From positions 1 through 37,121 of the forward strand of contig CAMGCK010000014.1 of assembly GCA_946040795.1 (NCBI GenBank): a stretch of 37,121 nt of DNA, given 5' to 3'. Origin of the DNA: an uncultured Lachnospiraceae bacterium (GTDB lineage Bacteria; Bacillota; Clostridia; Lachnospirales; Lachnospiraceae). Numbering within the stretch: position 1 is the stretch's first letter; every line of letters begins with the position of its first letter. Under the pieces are notes generated by a model. That model did no database searches, was not told the DNA's origin, and saw only the letters and a list, made by a program, of their open reading frames with translations. The position numbers and the translations under genes are program-made. Positions 1 to 6,540 of the stretch are shown here, one piece after another.

Positions 1-30
1 AACGGATTCCCATGCAAGCATGGATCCGTT
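1..30. repeat. Inverted repeat at the window edge
   Basis: AACGGAT at 1-7 pairs with ATCCGTT at 24-30, and CCATG at 10-14 pairs with CATGG at 19-23 across a two-base bulge. No T-run follows on either strand, so it is not an obvious intrinsic terminator. It may be the edge of a larger element cut by the window. Function unknown. Confidence 0.4.
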
Positions 31-46
31 AATCCCCTTGTGCATC

Positions 47-84
47 AAAAAAGGAAGGAGATACTTTTACATATCCCCTTCCTT
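47..84 (-). terminator. Intrinsic terminator of the amino-acid ABC operon
   Basis: Arms 51-63 and 72-84 form a 13-bp stem with one G-U pair and an 8-base loop. On the minus strand the stem runs straight into a T-tract (the A-run at 47-52). It lies about 40 bases beyond the stop of the substrate-binding protein gene, where the operon should end. Confidence 0.85.
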
Positions 85-121
85 TGAAACCCTGATGTTT
101 TCACATCTGTTTTGAATAAAA

Positions 122-991
122 TTACTCTTCGCTGGTGATATCCATACCGAAGTACTTTTCGGAAATCTCAGCAAGCTTGCCTTCAGAACGAAGCTCTGCA
201 AGAGCGGTATTGATAGCTGCCTGAAGGGTTGCAGAACCTTCACCGTACGGCATCAGCATACCAACGCACTCGACTTCCGGGTCAAAAGCAACGATCTTGA
301 TATCTACGTCCGGCTTTTCCTTCATGTAGTCGTTGATGGAAACTTCTGCATTCAGAGTAGCATCGACACGGCCTGCCATCAGCTCTTCAATGGTACCATC
401 CAGGCTCTCAACGTCCTTAACGGTAGCGCCGTAAGCTTCTGCGGTCAGCTGATAGGTGGAGTTTGCGGAGTTGCAGGTGGTCTTGCCCTTCAGATCTTCA
501 AGAGACTTGATTTCTTCATTGTCGCCGCGAACAACCAGCGCGGTACGGTTGAATGCGTAGAAATCAGAATAGTAGTAAGCCTGTGCACGCTCTTCAGAGT
601 AGCCTACGCCGTTGCACATCAGATCGTAACGACCTGCCTGAACGCCTGCTAACAGGCCATCCCACTCACCGGTAACGAATTCCGGGGTAACGCCCAGCTT
701 TTCAGCTACTGCGGTTGCGATGTCAACTTCAAAGCCGGTCAGGTTGCCGTCTTCATCTTCATAGGTCCACGGAGCCCAGTTGCCTTCCATTGCTACGGTA
801 ACGGTGCCCTTTGCCTTGATCTGAGCAAGCAGATCATCTGCAGACTCTTCAGTTGCAGTAGTGTCATCGGCCTTTGCGGTTTCTTCTGCCTTCGTGGTCT
901 CCGGAGCGCTGTTCTTGCTGCCGCATGCAGCCAGAGAAGCGATCATTGCAAGAGCCAGAACAAGACCAGCGATCTTCTTAATGTTCTTCAT
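122..991 (-). CDS. Amino-acid ABC transporter substrate-binding lipoprotein
   Basis: Extracytoplasmic solute-binding protein of the polar amino-acid family (SBP_bac_3), expected to hand substrate to the permease and ATPase encoded just upstream. The 289-residue protein starts with a lipoprotein signal: basic MKNIKK, a hydrophobic core and lipobox LAAC with the lipidated Cys at 23. An acidic linker rich in Thr and Glu (about 28-52) follows. The binding domain runs from about 58 to 285, with the family-typical GNWAPWTY and GFEVDIATAVAEKLG segments. A good ribosome site (AAGGAG at 999-1004) precedes the ATG. It is the last gene of the operon, 35 bases after the ATPase gene. The substrate cannot be read from sequence; cystine, glutamine or another polar amino acid are all possible. 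Confidence 0.93.
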   Translation of the reverse strand: MKNIKKIAGLVLALAMIASLAACGSKNSAPETTKAEETAKADDTTATEESADDLLAQIKAKGTVTVAMEGNWAPWTYEDEDGNLTGFEVDIATAVAEKLGVTPEFVTGEWDGLLAGVQAGRYDLMCNGVGYSEERAQAYYYSDFYAFNRTALVVRGDNEEIKSLEDLKGKTTCNSANSTYQLTAEAYGATVKDVESLDGTIEELMAGRVDATLNAEVSINDYMKEKPDVDIKIVAFDPEVECVGMLMPYGEGSATLQAAINTALAELRSEGKLAEISEKYFGMDITSEE

Positions 992-1026
992 GTTGTTTCT
1001 CCTTGTCGATGTATTAATATGTCAGC

Positions 1027-1779
1027 TCAGGCATCATGCTGAGATGAAATATTCCGTAAAAATTCTTTGGTGCGTTCTTCCTTTGGGTTTTCAAAGAATT
1101 CCTTGGAAGACGCATGTTCCAGCACGTAACCGTTGTCCATGAACAGGATCTTATTGGACACATTGCGCGCAAAGTTCATTTCATGTGTGACGACCAGCAT
1201 GGTCATGCCGTCACTAGCCAGCTGCTTCATAACAGCAAGTACTTCACCAATCAGTTCCGGATCCAGCGCGGAAGTGGGTTCATCAAAGAAAATGATCTCC
1301 GGGTTCGTTGCCAGTGCGCGGGCGATGGCCACACGCTGCTGCTGACCGCCGGACAGCTGGATGGGATAATGATCCGCGCGATCAGAAAGACCGACCTTTT
1401 CCAGCATGGCCATACCGATCTTCTGTGCTTCTGCCTTGGGCACATGACGCGCCACCTGCAGGCCCAGCATGACATTCTGAAGCGCGGTCTTATTGGCAAA
1501 CAGATTATAGTTCTGGAATACAAACGCAGTCTTTTTGCGGATGGCTGCGATGTCTCTGTGCCGGATGTGACCCAGGTCGTAGGTTTGACCGTCAAAGGTC
1601 ATGGTTCCTTCATCGGCTTTTTCCAGGAAATTAATACAGCGAAGGAAGGTGGTCTTACCGCTGCCGCTGGGGCCGAGGATCGCAACGACATCGCCCTTTT
1701 CTACTGTAAGATCAATGCCTTTCAGCACTTCCGTGCCGCCAAAGGTCTTTTTTACATTCCGAATATCGATCATGCTCAT
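1027..1779 (-). CDS. Amino-acid ABC transporter ATP-binding protein
   Basis: The 250-residue ATPase powers the importer from the cytoplasmic face. All nucleotide-binding motifs are intact: Walker A GPSGSGKTT at 36-44, Q-loop around Q89, signature LSGGQQQ at 142-148, Walker B IIFFDEP at 162-168 and H-loop His199. Length and motif spacing fit the GlnQ/HisP-type polar amino-acid family. Its start overlaps the permease stop by four bases (ATGA), so translation is probably coupled. Family and role are certain; the substrate is not. Confidence 0.95.
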   Translation of the reverse strand: MSMIDIRNVKKTFGGTEVLKGIDLTVEKGDVVAILGPSGSGKTTFLRCINFLEKADEGTMTFDGQTYDLGHIRHRDIAAIRKKTAFVFQNYNLFANKTALQNVMLGLQVARHVPKAEAQKIGMAMLEKVGLSDRADHYPIQLSGGQQQRVAIARALATNPEIIFFDEPTSALDPELIGEVLAVMKQLASDGMTMLVVTHEMNFARNVSNKILFMDNGYVLEHASSKEFFENPKEERTKEFLRNISSQHDA

Positions 1780-2474
1780 GCTTTGGCCTCCTTTTTCACG
1801 CTGGTCTCGCGGGAATTATAGGAGCTCAGCTTCTTTTCACAGATTCGCTGAATTACAGTCAGGATCGTGGAATACATCAGGTATACCAGCGCAACTTCCG
1901 AGTACAGCCACAGCGGCTCATAGGTACGGCCGACGATCTTCTGCGCAGACATGAACATGTCGGCAACTGTAATTTCTGCTGCCAGGGAAGTATCCTTCAG
2001 CATGGCGATCAGGGAGTTGGACAACGGCGGGAATGCAGTTCTGAGTGCCTGCGGCAGAACAACGTGGAACATGATCTGCAGGTAGTTCATGCCCACACAG
2101 TAGCCGGCTTCAAACTGTCCCTCCGGGACCGCTTCAAGGGCAGAACGCATAGTCTCCGCGCAATATGCGCCTTCATTCAGAGAAAACACGATGACTGCAC
2201 AGGGAAACGCATCCAGGACAATGCCCAGTTTGGGCAGACCGTAGTATGCCAGGAACAACTGTACCAGAAGCGGGGTTCCTCGGAAGATCCAGATGTAAAA
2301 GCGGGCAATCTGACGGAGCACCGGTACCTTGGTGTACTGAACCATGGCCATCACGAGCGCGATCACAAACGCGCAGGCAAAACCGATGACGGTAAGAGGA
2401 ATGGTGACCTTGATACTGGCAAGCATGATCTTGCCGAAGCCCTCGATCAGAATCTTGATAATTCGTTCGTTCAT
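1776..2474 (-). CDS. Amino-acid ABC transporter permease
   Basis: This 232-residue membrane protein is the His/Glu/Gln/Arg-type permease (BPD_transp_1 fold, about five membrane segments). It probably forms a homodimer, since only one permease gene is present. The EAA-type coupling loop is visible as EAGYCVGMNYLQIMFHVVLP at about 142-161, with AAxxxG-like spacing for contact with the ATPase. It starts 20 bases after the MerR-type gene and overlaps the ATPase gene. A ribosome site (GGAG) lies nine bases before the ATG. Confidence 0.94.
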   Translation of the reverse strand: MNERIIKILIEGFGKIMLASIKVTIPLTVIGFACAFVIALVMAMVQYTKVPVLRQIARFYIWIFRGTPLLVQLFLAYYGLPKLGIVLDAFPCAVIVFSLNEGAYCAETMRSALEAVPEGQFEAGYCVGMNYLQIMFHVVLPQALRTAFPPLSNSLIAMLKDTSLAAEITVADMFMSAQKIVGRTYEPLWLYSEVALVYLMYSTILTVIQRICEKKLSSYNSRETSVKKEAKA

Positions 2475-2494
2475 GTTCTTTCTCCAATTCGGGG

Positions 2495-2935
2495 TTATTG
2501 ACTGTTACGCTGCTTTTCTTCCATACACGAACAAACCGGATGGTCACAGCTGCATTCCGCAGGATCGCAGCAGCTCTTACCGCATTCCCGCGCTTTTTCA
2601 TAATAAGCGATCTTCTGGTCCAATCGCGAAAGCGCGATCTCCAGTTCTTCTTTTTCTCTGCGCACCTCTTCACGGCGCTGTGTGAGAAGTGTCAGACGTT
2701 CTTCGATGGTGGAATCGCCCTCCTTTGACAGCCGTACGAACTCCGACAGCTTATCCACCGGAAATCCCGCGCCTCTTAAACAAATGGCCATCTTCACCCA
2801 GCACAGATCTTCTTCCTGATAATCCCGCTGGCCGCCTTTGGTTCGCGTAACAGAAGGAATTATGCCGATTTTCTCATAATAGCGGAGCGTGTCAACAGGA
2901 ATAATAAAATGTTCACAGACTTCCTTGATCGTCAT
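2495..2935 (-). CDS. MerR-family regulator with cysteine-rich C-terminal tail
   Basis: DNA-binding regulator heading the ABC transporter operon. The ATG at 2935 is chosen over an in-frame start at 2989 because GGGG lies six to nine bases before it and the winged-helix domain begins at once (MTIKEVCEHF). This gives 146 residues: HTH about 1-70, then a dimerisation coiled coil about 75-115. Cys52 (MAICLRGAG) falls where Bacillus AdhR-type MerR proteins carry their thiol sensor. The last 30 residues add Cys118, 122, 123, 128, 130, 135 and 137, which looks like a metal- or redox-binding tail. It probably controls its own operon from the dyad between the -35 and -10 upstream. The ligand is unknown: electrophile, metal and sulfur amino acid are all possible. 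Confidence 0.9.
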   Translation of the reverse strand: MTIKEVCEHFIIPVDTLRYYEKIGIIPSVTRTKGGQRDYQEEDLCWVKMAICLRGAGFPVDKLSEFVRLSKEGDSTIEERLTLLTQRREEVRREKEELEIALSRLDQKIAYYEKARECGKSCCDPAECSCDHPVCSCMEEKQRNSQ

Positions 2936-2995
2936 GATTTCCCCTTTCCGTACCGACTCATCTGTTTTCAGTACTTCTGTTGATAACACAAATAT

Positions 2996-3051
2996 GGAGT
3001 TGACTCCAACTCGACTTCAAAACTATAACATAGAGTTGACTCCAAGTCAAC
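2996..3051 (-). promoter_or_regulatory. MerR-type promoter with duplicated operator dyad
   Basis: On the minus strand a -35 TTGACT (3045-3050) and -10 TATAGT (3022-3027) are 17 bp apart. The dyad GAGT-TG-ACTC (3033-3042) sits inside the spacer, the arrangement known for MerR-family activators. A second dyad, GGAGT-TG-ACTCC (2996-3007), lies just past the expected start of transcription. The two sites are 19-base direct repeats (2997-3015 and 3033-3051) identical at 17 positions. The leader to the MerR ATG would be about 80 bases. Confidence 0.75.
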
Positions 3052-3054
3052 AAA

Positions 3055-3086
3055 AACCTCCCGTTCACACATATGATCGGGAGGTT
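3055..3086 (-). terminator. Intrinsic terminator downstream of the alpha/beta hydrolase
   Basis: AACCTCCCG (3055-3063) pairs perfectly with CGGGAGGTT (3078-3086). On the minus strand the stem is followed by TTTTTGTT. It ends transcription coming from the hydrolase gene just before the MerR promoter. Confidence 0.8.
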
Positions 3087-3125
3087 CAGTATCCGTATTC
3101 ACATTTCTTCATCCAGGGACTTCCG

Positions 3126-3224
3126 TCAGGCCTCTTCCGGTCCGATATCCTGGATCAGCTCCACCGTCTCACCGCCGGGAGCATCGATGAAGGCAAATTC
3201 CGTAGTTCTGCAGTCCCGGCACGG
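3126..3224 (-). pseudogene. VOC/glyoxalase-like C-terminal remnant, in frame after the hydrolase stop
   Basis: Directly after the TGA of the hydrolase gene, the same frame stays open for 32 codons and ends at another TGA (3126-3128). The segment contains FAFIDAPGGETVELIQDI, which resembles the last beta-strand and metal-ligand Glu region of VOC-superfamily (glyoxalase/lactoylglutathione lyase) proteins. No start codon, ribosome site or upstream VOC domain exists. The simplest reading is the tail of a decayed VOC gene. Readthrough of the TGA, including selenocysteine insertion, is formally possible but I see no convincing hairpin for it. Confidence 0.45.
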
Positions 3225-4439
3225 TCACTCCTTGATGTTCGTATATATGCGGATCATCGGGCCTTTCTTGCGGCCCTCAAATACAGTACGGCAGTCCGCG
3301 CCGTTCAGAAAAGCAAGTGCTGCGCTGTCCGACTCAACTGTGGGTTTCCAGTCTTCATTCCCCTTCCTGGCATTGATCACATGTACCTTGCAGGCTGCAC
3401 CGGTATAGTCCGTGCCATTGATCACATAATCCGCGCGGCAGGACAAACAGGCTTTCCCCTTGTATTTCTGGTTATCTTCCGCCCCCGGAGCAATGGTTCC
3501 CTTGAAGAACGCACTGTCTGCTTCTCCGATAAAGGGAATCGTCTGATACAGGATCCCTTTATCAAATTTCTTTTCAAAGCCGGTAAGCTGCACATCGATT
3601 TCCAAAACCTTAGTACGTTCCTCGATGAATTCCCGGATCACTGCCATACACACGGCATCCTGCTCCGGATCAAAGCCGTGGCCGGCACCCTCAATCTTCA
3701 CAAGATCCAGATCCTTCAATGGTGCATTACTGCCGGACTTCGCTTTACGATCTTTTGTATACCGTTCCATCATCCTCTCGGAATAAGAGACATGGACAAT
3801 GTCGTCGGCTGTACCGTGCACAATGAGTACCGGCCCCTTATACGGTGCCAGAAGATCAAACGCGTTTTTATCGATCACAGCCTCCGGATAGCAGCGGCCC
3901 ATCTTCATGCGGTCGCTGACGATCCGCTCCGGAATGTTTTCGGGATCAAATTCAAATGTGATCATCTTGCCTTTACGGGCATCGTCCGGAATGCAGAGCG
4001 CAGGGAAGATAAGAATCAGTTTCCAGATGGCATCGCCCAGCTGCGCTGCAGTGATGCCTGAGACAAATCCCCCCTGAGAACTGCCGTGCAGAATGATGCG
4101 TGAACGGTCCACATAAGGGCGGGACTGCACATACTGAATGACCTGCTTTAAGTCCTCCACTTCCGTCATGACAGACATATTTTCAAAAAGGCCGTCACTT
4201 TTAGAGCCCACACCGCCGCCATTAAAATCAAACGTAAATGCCGCATAGCCCTGCTTCGCAAAAAAACGGGCATGCGTGGCTTCTCCGGACTGATTGCCCA
4301 TGAAACCATGGCAGAGAATTACTGCCGGCTGTTTGTTTTCCGGTGAACCGGAGCCGGTCTTCCGATACTCCAGACCGCGAATTGTAAGATCGTCTCGCTT
4401 GCAGGAAAACGCCTTGCACATGATGGGTGAAAATGCCAT
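3225..4439 (-). CDS. Alpha/beta hydrolase with C-terminal DUF3237-like domain
   Basis: Cytoplasmic two-domain protein of 404 residues with no signal peptide. Residues about 36-275 are a serine hydrolase: oxyanion-side HGFMG near 44-48, nucleophile elbow GSSQG with Ser121, acid Asp212 or Asp213 in HGTADD, and His254 in GAGHGF. Residues about 278-404 resemble DUF3237 (FKGTIAPGAEDNQKYKGK and NGTDYTGAACKVHVINARKG). The combination suggests a single-polypeptide esterase or C-C hydrolase acting on a small organic ester, but no substrate can be assigned. AAAGG lies seven bases before the ATG. It is flanked by terminators on both sides, so it is probably transcribed alone. The DUF3237 call is from remembered motif shape and is less certain than the hydrolase call. 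Confidence 0.85.
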   Translation of the reverse strand: MAFSPIMCKAFSCKRDDLTIRGLEYRKTGSGSPENKQPAVILCHGFMGNQSGEATHARFFAKQGYAAFTFDFNGGGVGSKSDGLFENMSVMTEVEDLKQVIQYVQSRPYVDRSRIILHGSSQGGFVSGITAAQLGDAIWKLILIFPALCIPDDARKGKMITFEFDPENIPERIVSDRMKMGRCYPEAVIDKNAFDLLAPYKGPVLIVHGTADDIVHVSYSERMMERYTKDRKAKSGSNAPLKDLDLVKIEGAGHGFDPEQDAVCMAVIREFIEERTKVLEIDVQLTGFEKKFDKGILYQTIPFIGEADSAFFKGTIAPGAEDNQKYKGKACLSCRADYVINGTDYTGAACKVHVINARKGNEDWKPTVESDSAALAFLNGADCRTVFEGRKKGPMIRIYTNIKE

Positions 4440-4460
4440 ATAATACCTTTCTCTTTCAAA

Positions 4461-4486
4461 ACAAGGGGCTTACAAAAGCCCCTTGT
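4461..4486 (-). terminator. Hairpin terminator after the GH30 gene
   Basis: ACAAGGGGCTT (4461-4471) and AAGCCCCTTGT (4476-4486) form an 11-bp perfect stem with a four-base loop. The minus-strand side continues with only TTTTG, so the U-tract is short. It lies about 30 bases beyond the GH30 stop. Confidence 0.7.
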
Positions 4487-4517
4487 TGATTTTATTACTG
4501 TTATGTATATTTGTTGA

Positions 4518-5858
4518 TCACTTGCTGATCACACCGCTCGTGATGGACTTCGGATACAGGATGAATTCTGCCAGCTGATCGCTTACACGAAGGTTGACAG
4601 CGCGAACTTCAGAAGCCTTGTTCAGGATGACCACGGCAATGGTGCCGTCCGGTCTCTTCGCTGCAACAACGTCCAGATCCTCGGTATACTTCGTGGAAAC
4701 AATGACCTGAGAGCCCGGAACCAGATGATTCGTAAAATGCTCAAAATACTGCTGAAGAAGCTGCGGCTTTAAGACCTTGGTCTTCGTATCAAAATGGAAC
4801 GGTGCCAGGCAGAAGTTGCCGACATGGTTCGGGCCGCCCTGTTCGTCCAGAAGAAGGTTCCAGTCATAGAAAGCAGACATACCGTTATTTAAATCACCGA
4901 TCATTTCATGTGACAGACGGATGGCATTCATGGAATCATCGCCTGCAGAGAACTTGGAGAATTCGATGCAGCTCTCGGAAATGATCAGCTTCTTATCCGG
5001 ATACATCTTCTTTGCCAGCTGAAGCGCTTCAAAATGGTCACCGGAGTACCAGTGGAATGCAGTACCTGCAACCATCTTATCCGTTTCCTCGTCTACAATG
5101 TCTCTCAGCCACTCGTAAGCCCGTTCCTTATTGTGGTCCCAGATGAAAACTTCAACATCGGTCAGACCATGCTTTTCCATGGCCGGCCACATGTAATCGC
5201 GCAGGAATGCCTTCTGCTCTGCGGCAGTAAAAATGCAGGAATCCCAGCTCTGAACAGCCTTGGGCTCGTTCTGAAGAGACATACGCTTGACCACGAAGCC
5301 GCGCGCGCGGAATTCTTCGATGTAACGGCACATATATTCTGCCCACAGTGCGCGGTATTCCGGCTTCAGCTGACCGCCGTGAGAACGCTCACCGTTGGTC
5401 TTCATGAAGCATGGCGGAGACCAGGGAGAAAGCATCAGCTCGATCTTGCGGCCTGCTACGCGCTCCGCGTCACGAAGCATCGGGAAAATATACTTTTCCG
5501 TGCGCTCCATGGAGAAGCTCTTCAGTTCCGTATCGGCAGGATCGGACATGGCTTCGTACTGCTCCAGTGAGAAATCGCAGCTGTCCATATGAATACGCGC
5601 GATGCGATAGTTCATGCGGTCCTCGTCAAAATACGCATGCAGGAATTCTTCCTTCTGTGCATCGTTCATCAGGGAATACACATAGGCTGCGGAATCGGTA
5701 AACGCACCGCCAAAGCCCTCGATCGTCTCAATCACCGCTTCCGGATACAGGTTAATGACCTGGTTCTCACGGCCCGGGTCCTCCTTCATGGCAATCACCT
5801 GATGGAACTGCTCCATCCATGAACCATTGCCATACGTTGTGTTCAGTTCAAAGTTCAT
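4518..5858 (-). CDS. Glycoside hydrolase family 30 enzyme, cytoplasmic
   Basis: GH30 (clan GH-A) beta-glycosidase of 446 residues. The family fingerprint is clear: IEGFGGAFTDSAA near 46-58, MLSPWSPPCFMKTN near 142-155, acid/base Glu198 in LQNEP, FHWYSGDH near 269-275 and nucleophile Glu295 in IISES. The C-terminal beta-sandwich (about 380-446) that normally packs on the barrel is present. There is no signal peptide, so it acts inside the cell on imported oligosaccharides. The subfamily is uncertain; the motifs look closer to the glucosylceramidase/beta-1,6-glucanase side than to glucuronoxylanases. AGGAGA precedes the ATG. It is the last gene of the minus-strand carbohydrate block, 14 bases after its neighbour. 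Confidence 0.9.
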   Translation of the reverse strand: MNFELNTTYGNGSWMEQFHQVIAMKEDPGRENQVINLYPEAVIETIEGFGGAFTDSAAYVYSLMNDAQKEEFLHAYFDEDRMNYRIARIHMDSCDFSLEQYEAMSDPADTELKSFSMERTEKYIFPMLRDAERVAGRKIELMLSPWSPPCFMKTNGERSHGGQLKPEYRALWAEYMCRYIEEFRARGFVVKRMSLQNEPKAVQSWDSCIFTAAEQKAFLRDYMWPAMEKHGLTDVEVFIWDHNKERAYEWLRDIVDEETDKMVAGTAFHWYSGDHFEALQLAKKMYPDKKLIISESCIEFSKFSAGDDSMNAIRLSHEMIGDLNNGMSAFYDWNLLLDEQGGPNHVGNFCLAPFHFDTKTKVLKPQLLQQYFEHFTNHLVPGSQVIVSTKYTEDLDVVAAKRPDGTIAVVILNKASEVRAVNLRVSDQLAEFILYPKSITSGVISK

Positions 5859-5872
5859 CTGCTTCTCCTTTC

Positions 5873-6529
5873 TTACTGCACGCTTACAAGCTGCACATAA
5901 CGTTCGTTACGTTCTTCCCGGTCTTTTTCACCGGCGCCAAAATATTTGACAATATCGGCAATTACACGTTTGGTCGTGTACTGCTCCTCATACTCCAGCG
6001 CGATCTCTTTGAACGCCAGATACGCGTGTTCCGTTTCCACATAGACCTCCAGCCAGGCTGCCGGTCCGCTCACCTGCATGATGGCGATGTTGTACACATG
6101 CAGATGCATCGGAAACTTCTCCGGGTCCACCTTCACCGCTTCTTTCCAGCGGATCTCCCGGTTTTCACGGTATGCTGCATAATCCGGATCGTGCTCGGAA
6201 ACCGGCGGGTGCTTGGGTTCTTCCATCTCCGGTGTTTCCACCAGCTCCGGCGCGTACTCAAACACCAGATGCGCCTTAATGCCCACGTAGGCCCGTTTGA
6301 AGCGGTCATCGGACCGATCCAGTTCCTTCACACCGTATTTGTTTTCAATATATCCTCTCAGTTCCGCCGGCGTATGCGGTACAAGCTCCATGTCCTGTTC
6401 CTTCTGCCGCGCGATCTTCCGATTCTTCCGTGCCTGCTTGGAATAACGGCCATCCGTTCCGCTCTGGAAGGTCCGGCTTCCGTGGACGGTGACCGATGGT
6501 TTCTTTTTACCGATGCCAAATAAACCCAT
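5873..6529 (-). CDS. Conserved-looking protein of unknown function
   Basis: I do not recognise this 218-residue soluble protein. The ATG at 6529 is chosen because GGAGG (6535-6539) sits five bases before it; an in-frame GTG two codons upstream overlaps that site. The first 50 residues are strongly basic (MGLFGIGKKKP, KQARKNRKIARQKEQ) and may bind nucleic acid or membrane lipid. Residues about 80-120 are acidic and proline-rich. The C-terminal half (about 130-218) is mixed alpha/beta with several aromatic residues. There is no signal peptide or membrane segment. It sits 11 bases after the amidase-like gene and 14 before GH30, so it is in the same transcription unit, which says little about its job. 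Confidence 0.75.
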   Translation of the reverse strand: MGLFGIGKKKPSVTVHGSRTFQSGTDGRYSKQARKNRKIARQKEQDMELVPHTPAELRGYIENKYGVKELDRSDDRFKRAYVGIKAHLVFEYAPELVETPEMEEPKHPPVSEHDPDYAAYRENREIRWKEAVKVDPEKFPMHLHVYNIAIMQVSGPAAWLEVYVETEHAYLAFKEIALEYEEQYTTKRVIADIVKYFGAGEKDREERNERYVQLVSVQ

Positions 6530-6540
6530 GTGCACCTCCG

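Noticed and set aside
1..30. Terminator or attachment site
   Set aside because: The palindrome has no T-tract, and the window edge prevents seeing a partner repeat, so only an inverted repeat is reported.
3225..3227. TGA as a selenocysteine codon linking hydrolase and VOC-like tail
   Set aside because: The hydrolase ends naturally at its C-terminal domain, and the following bases form only a four-base stem with a 17-base loop. A gene remnant is simpler.
2889..4061. 390-codon plus-strand open frame opposite the MerR promoter and hydrolase
   Set aside because: It crosses a terminator, a promoter and two unrelated genes on the other strand, with no ribosome site or recognisable domain.
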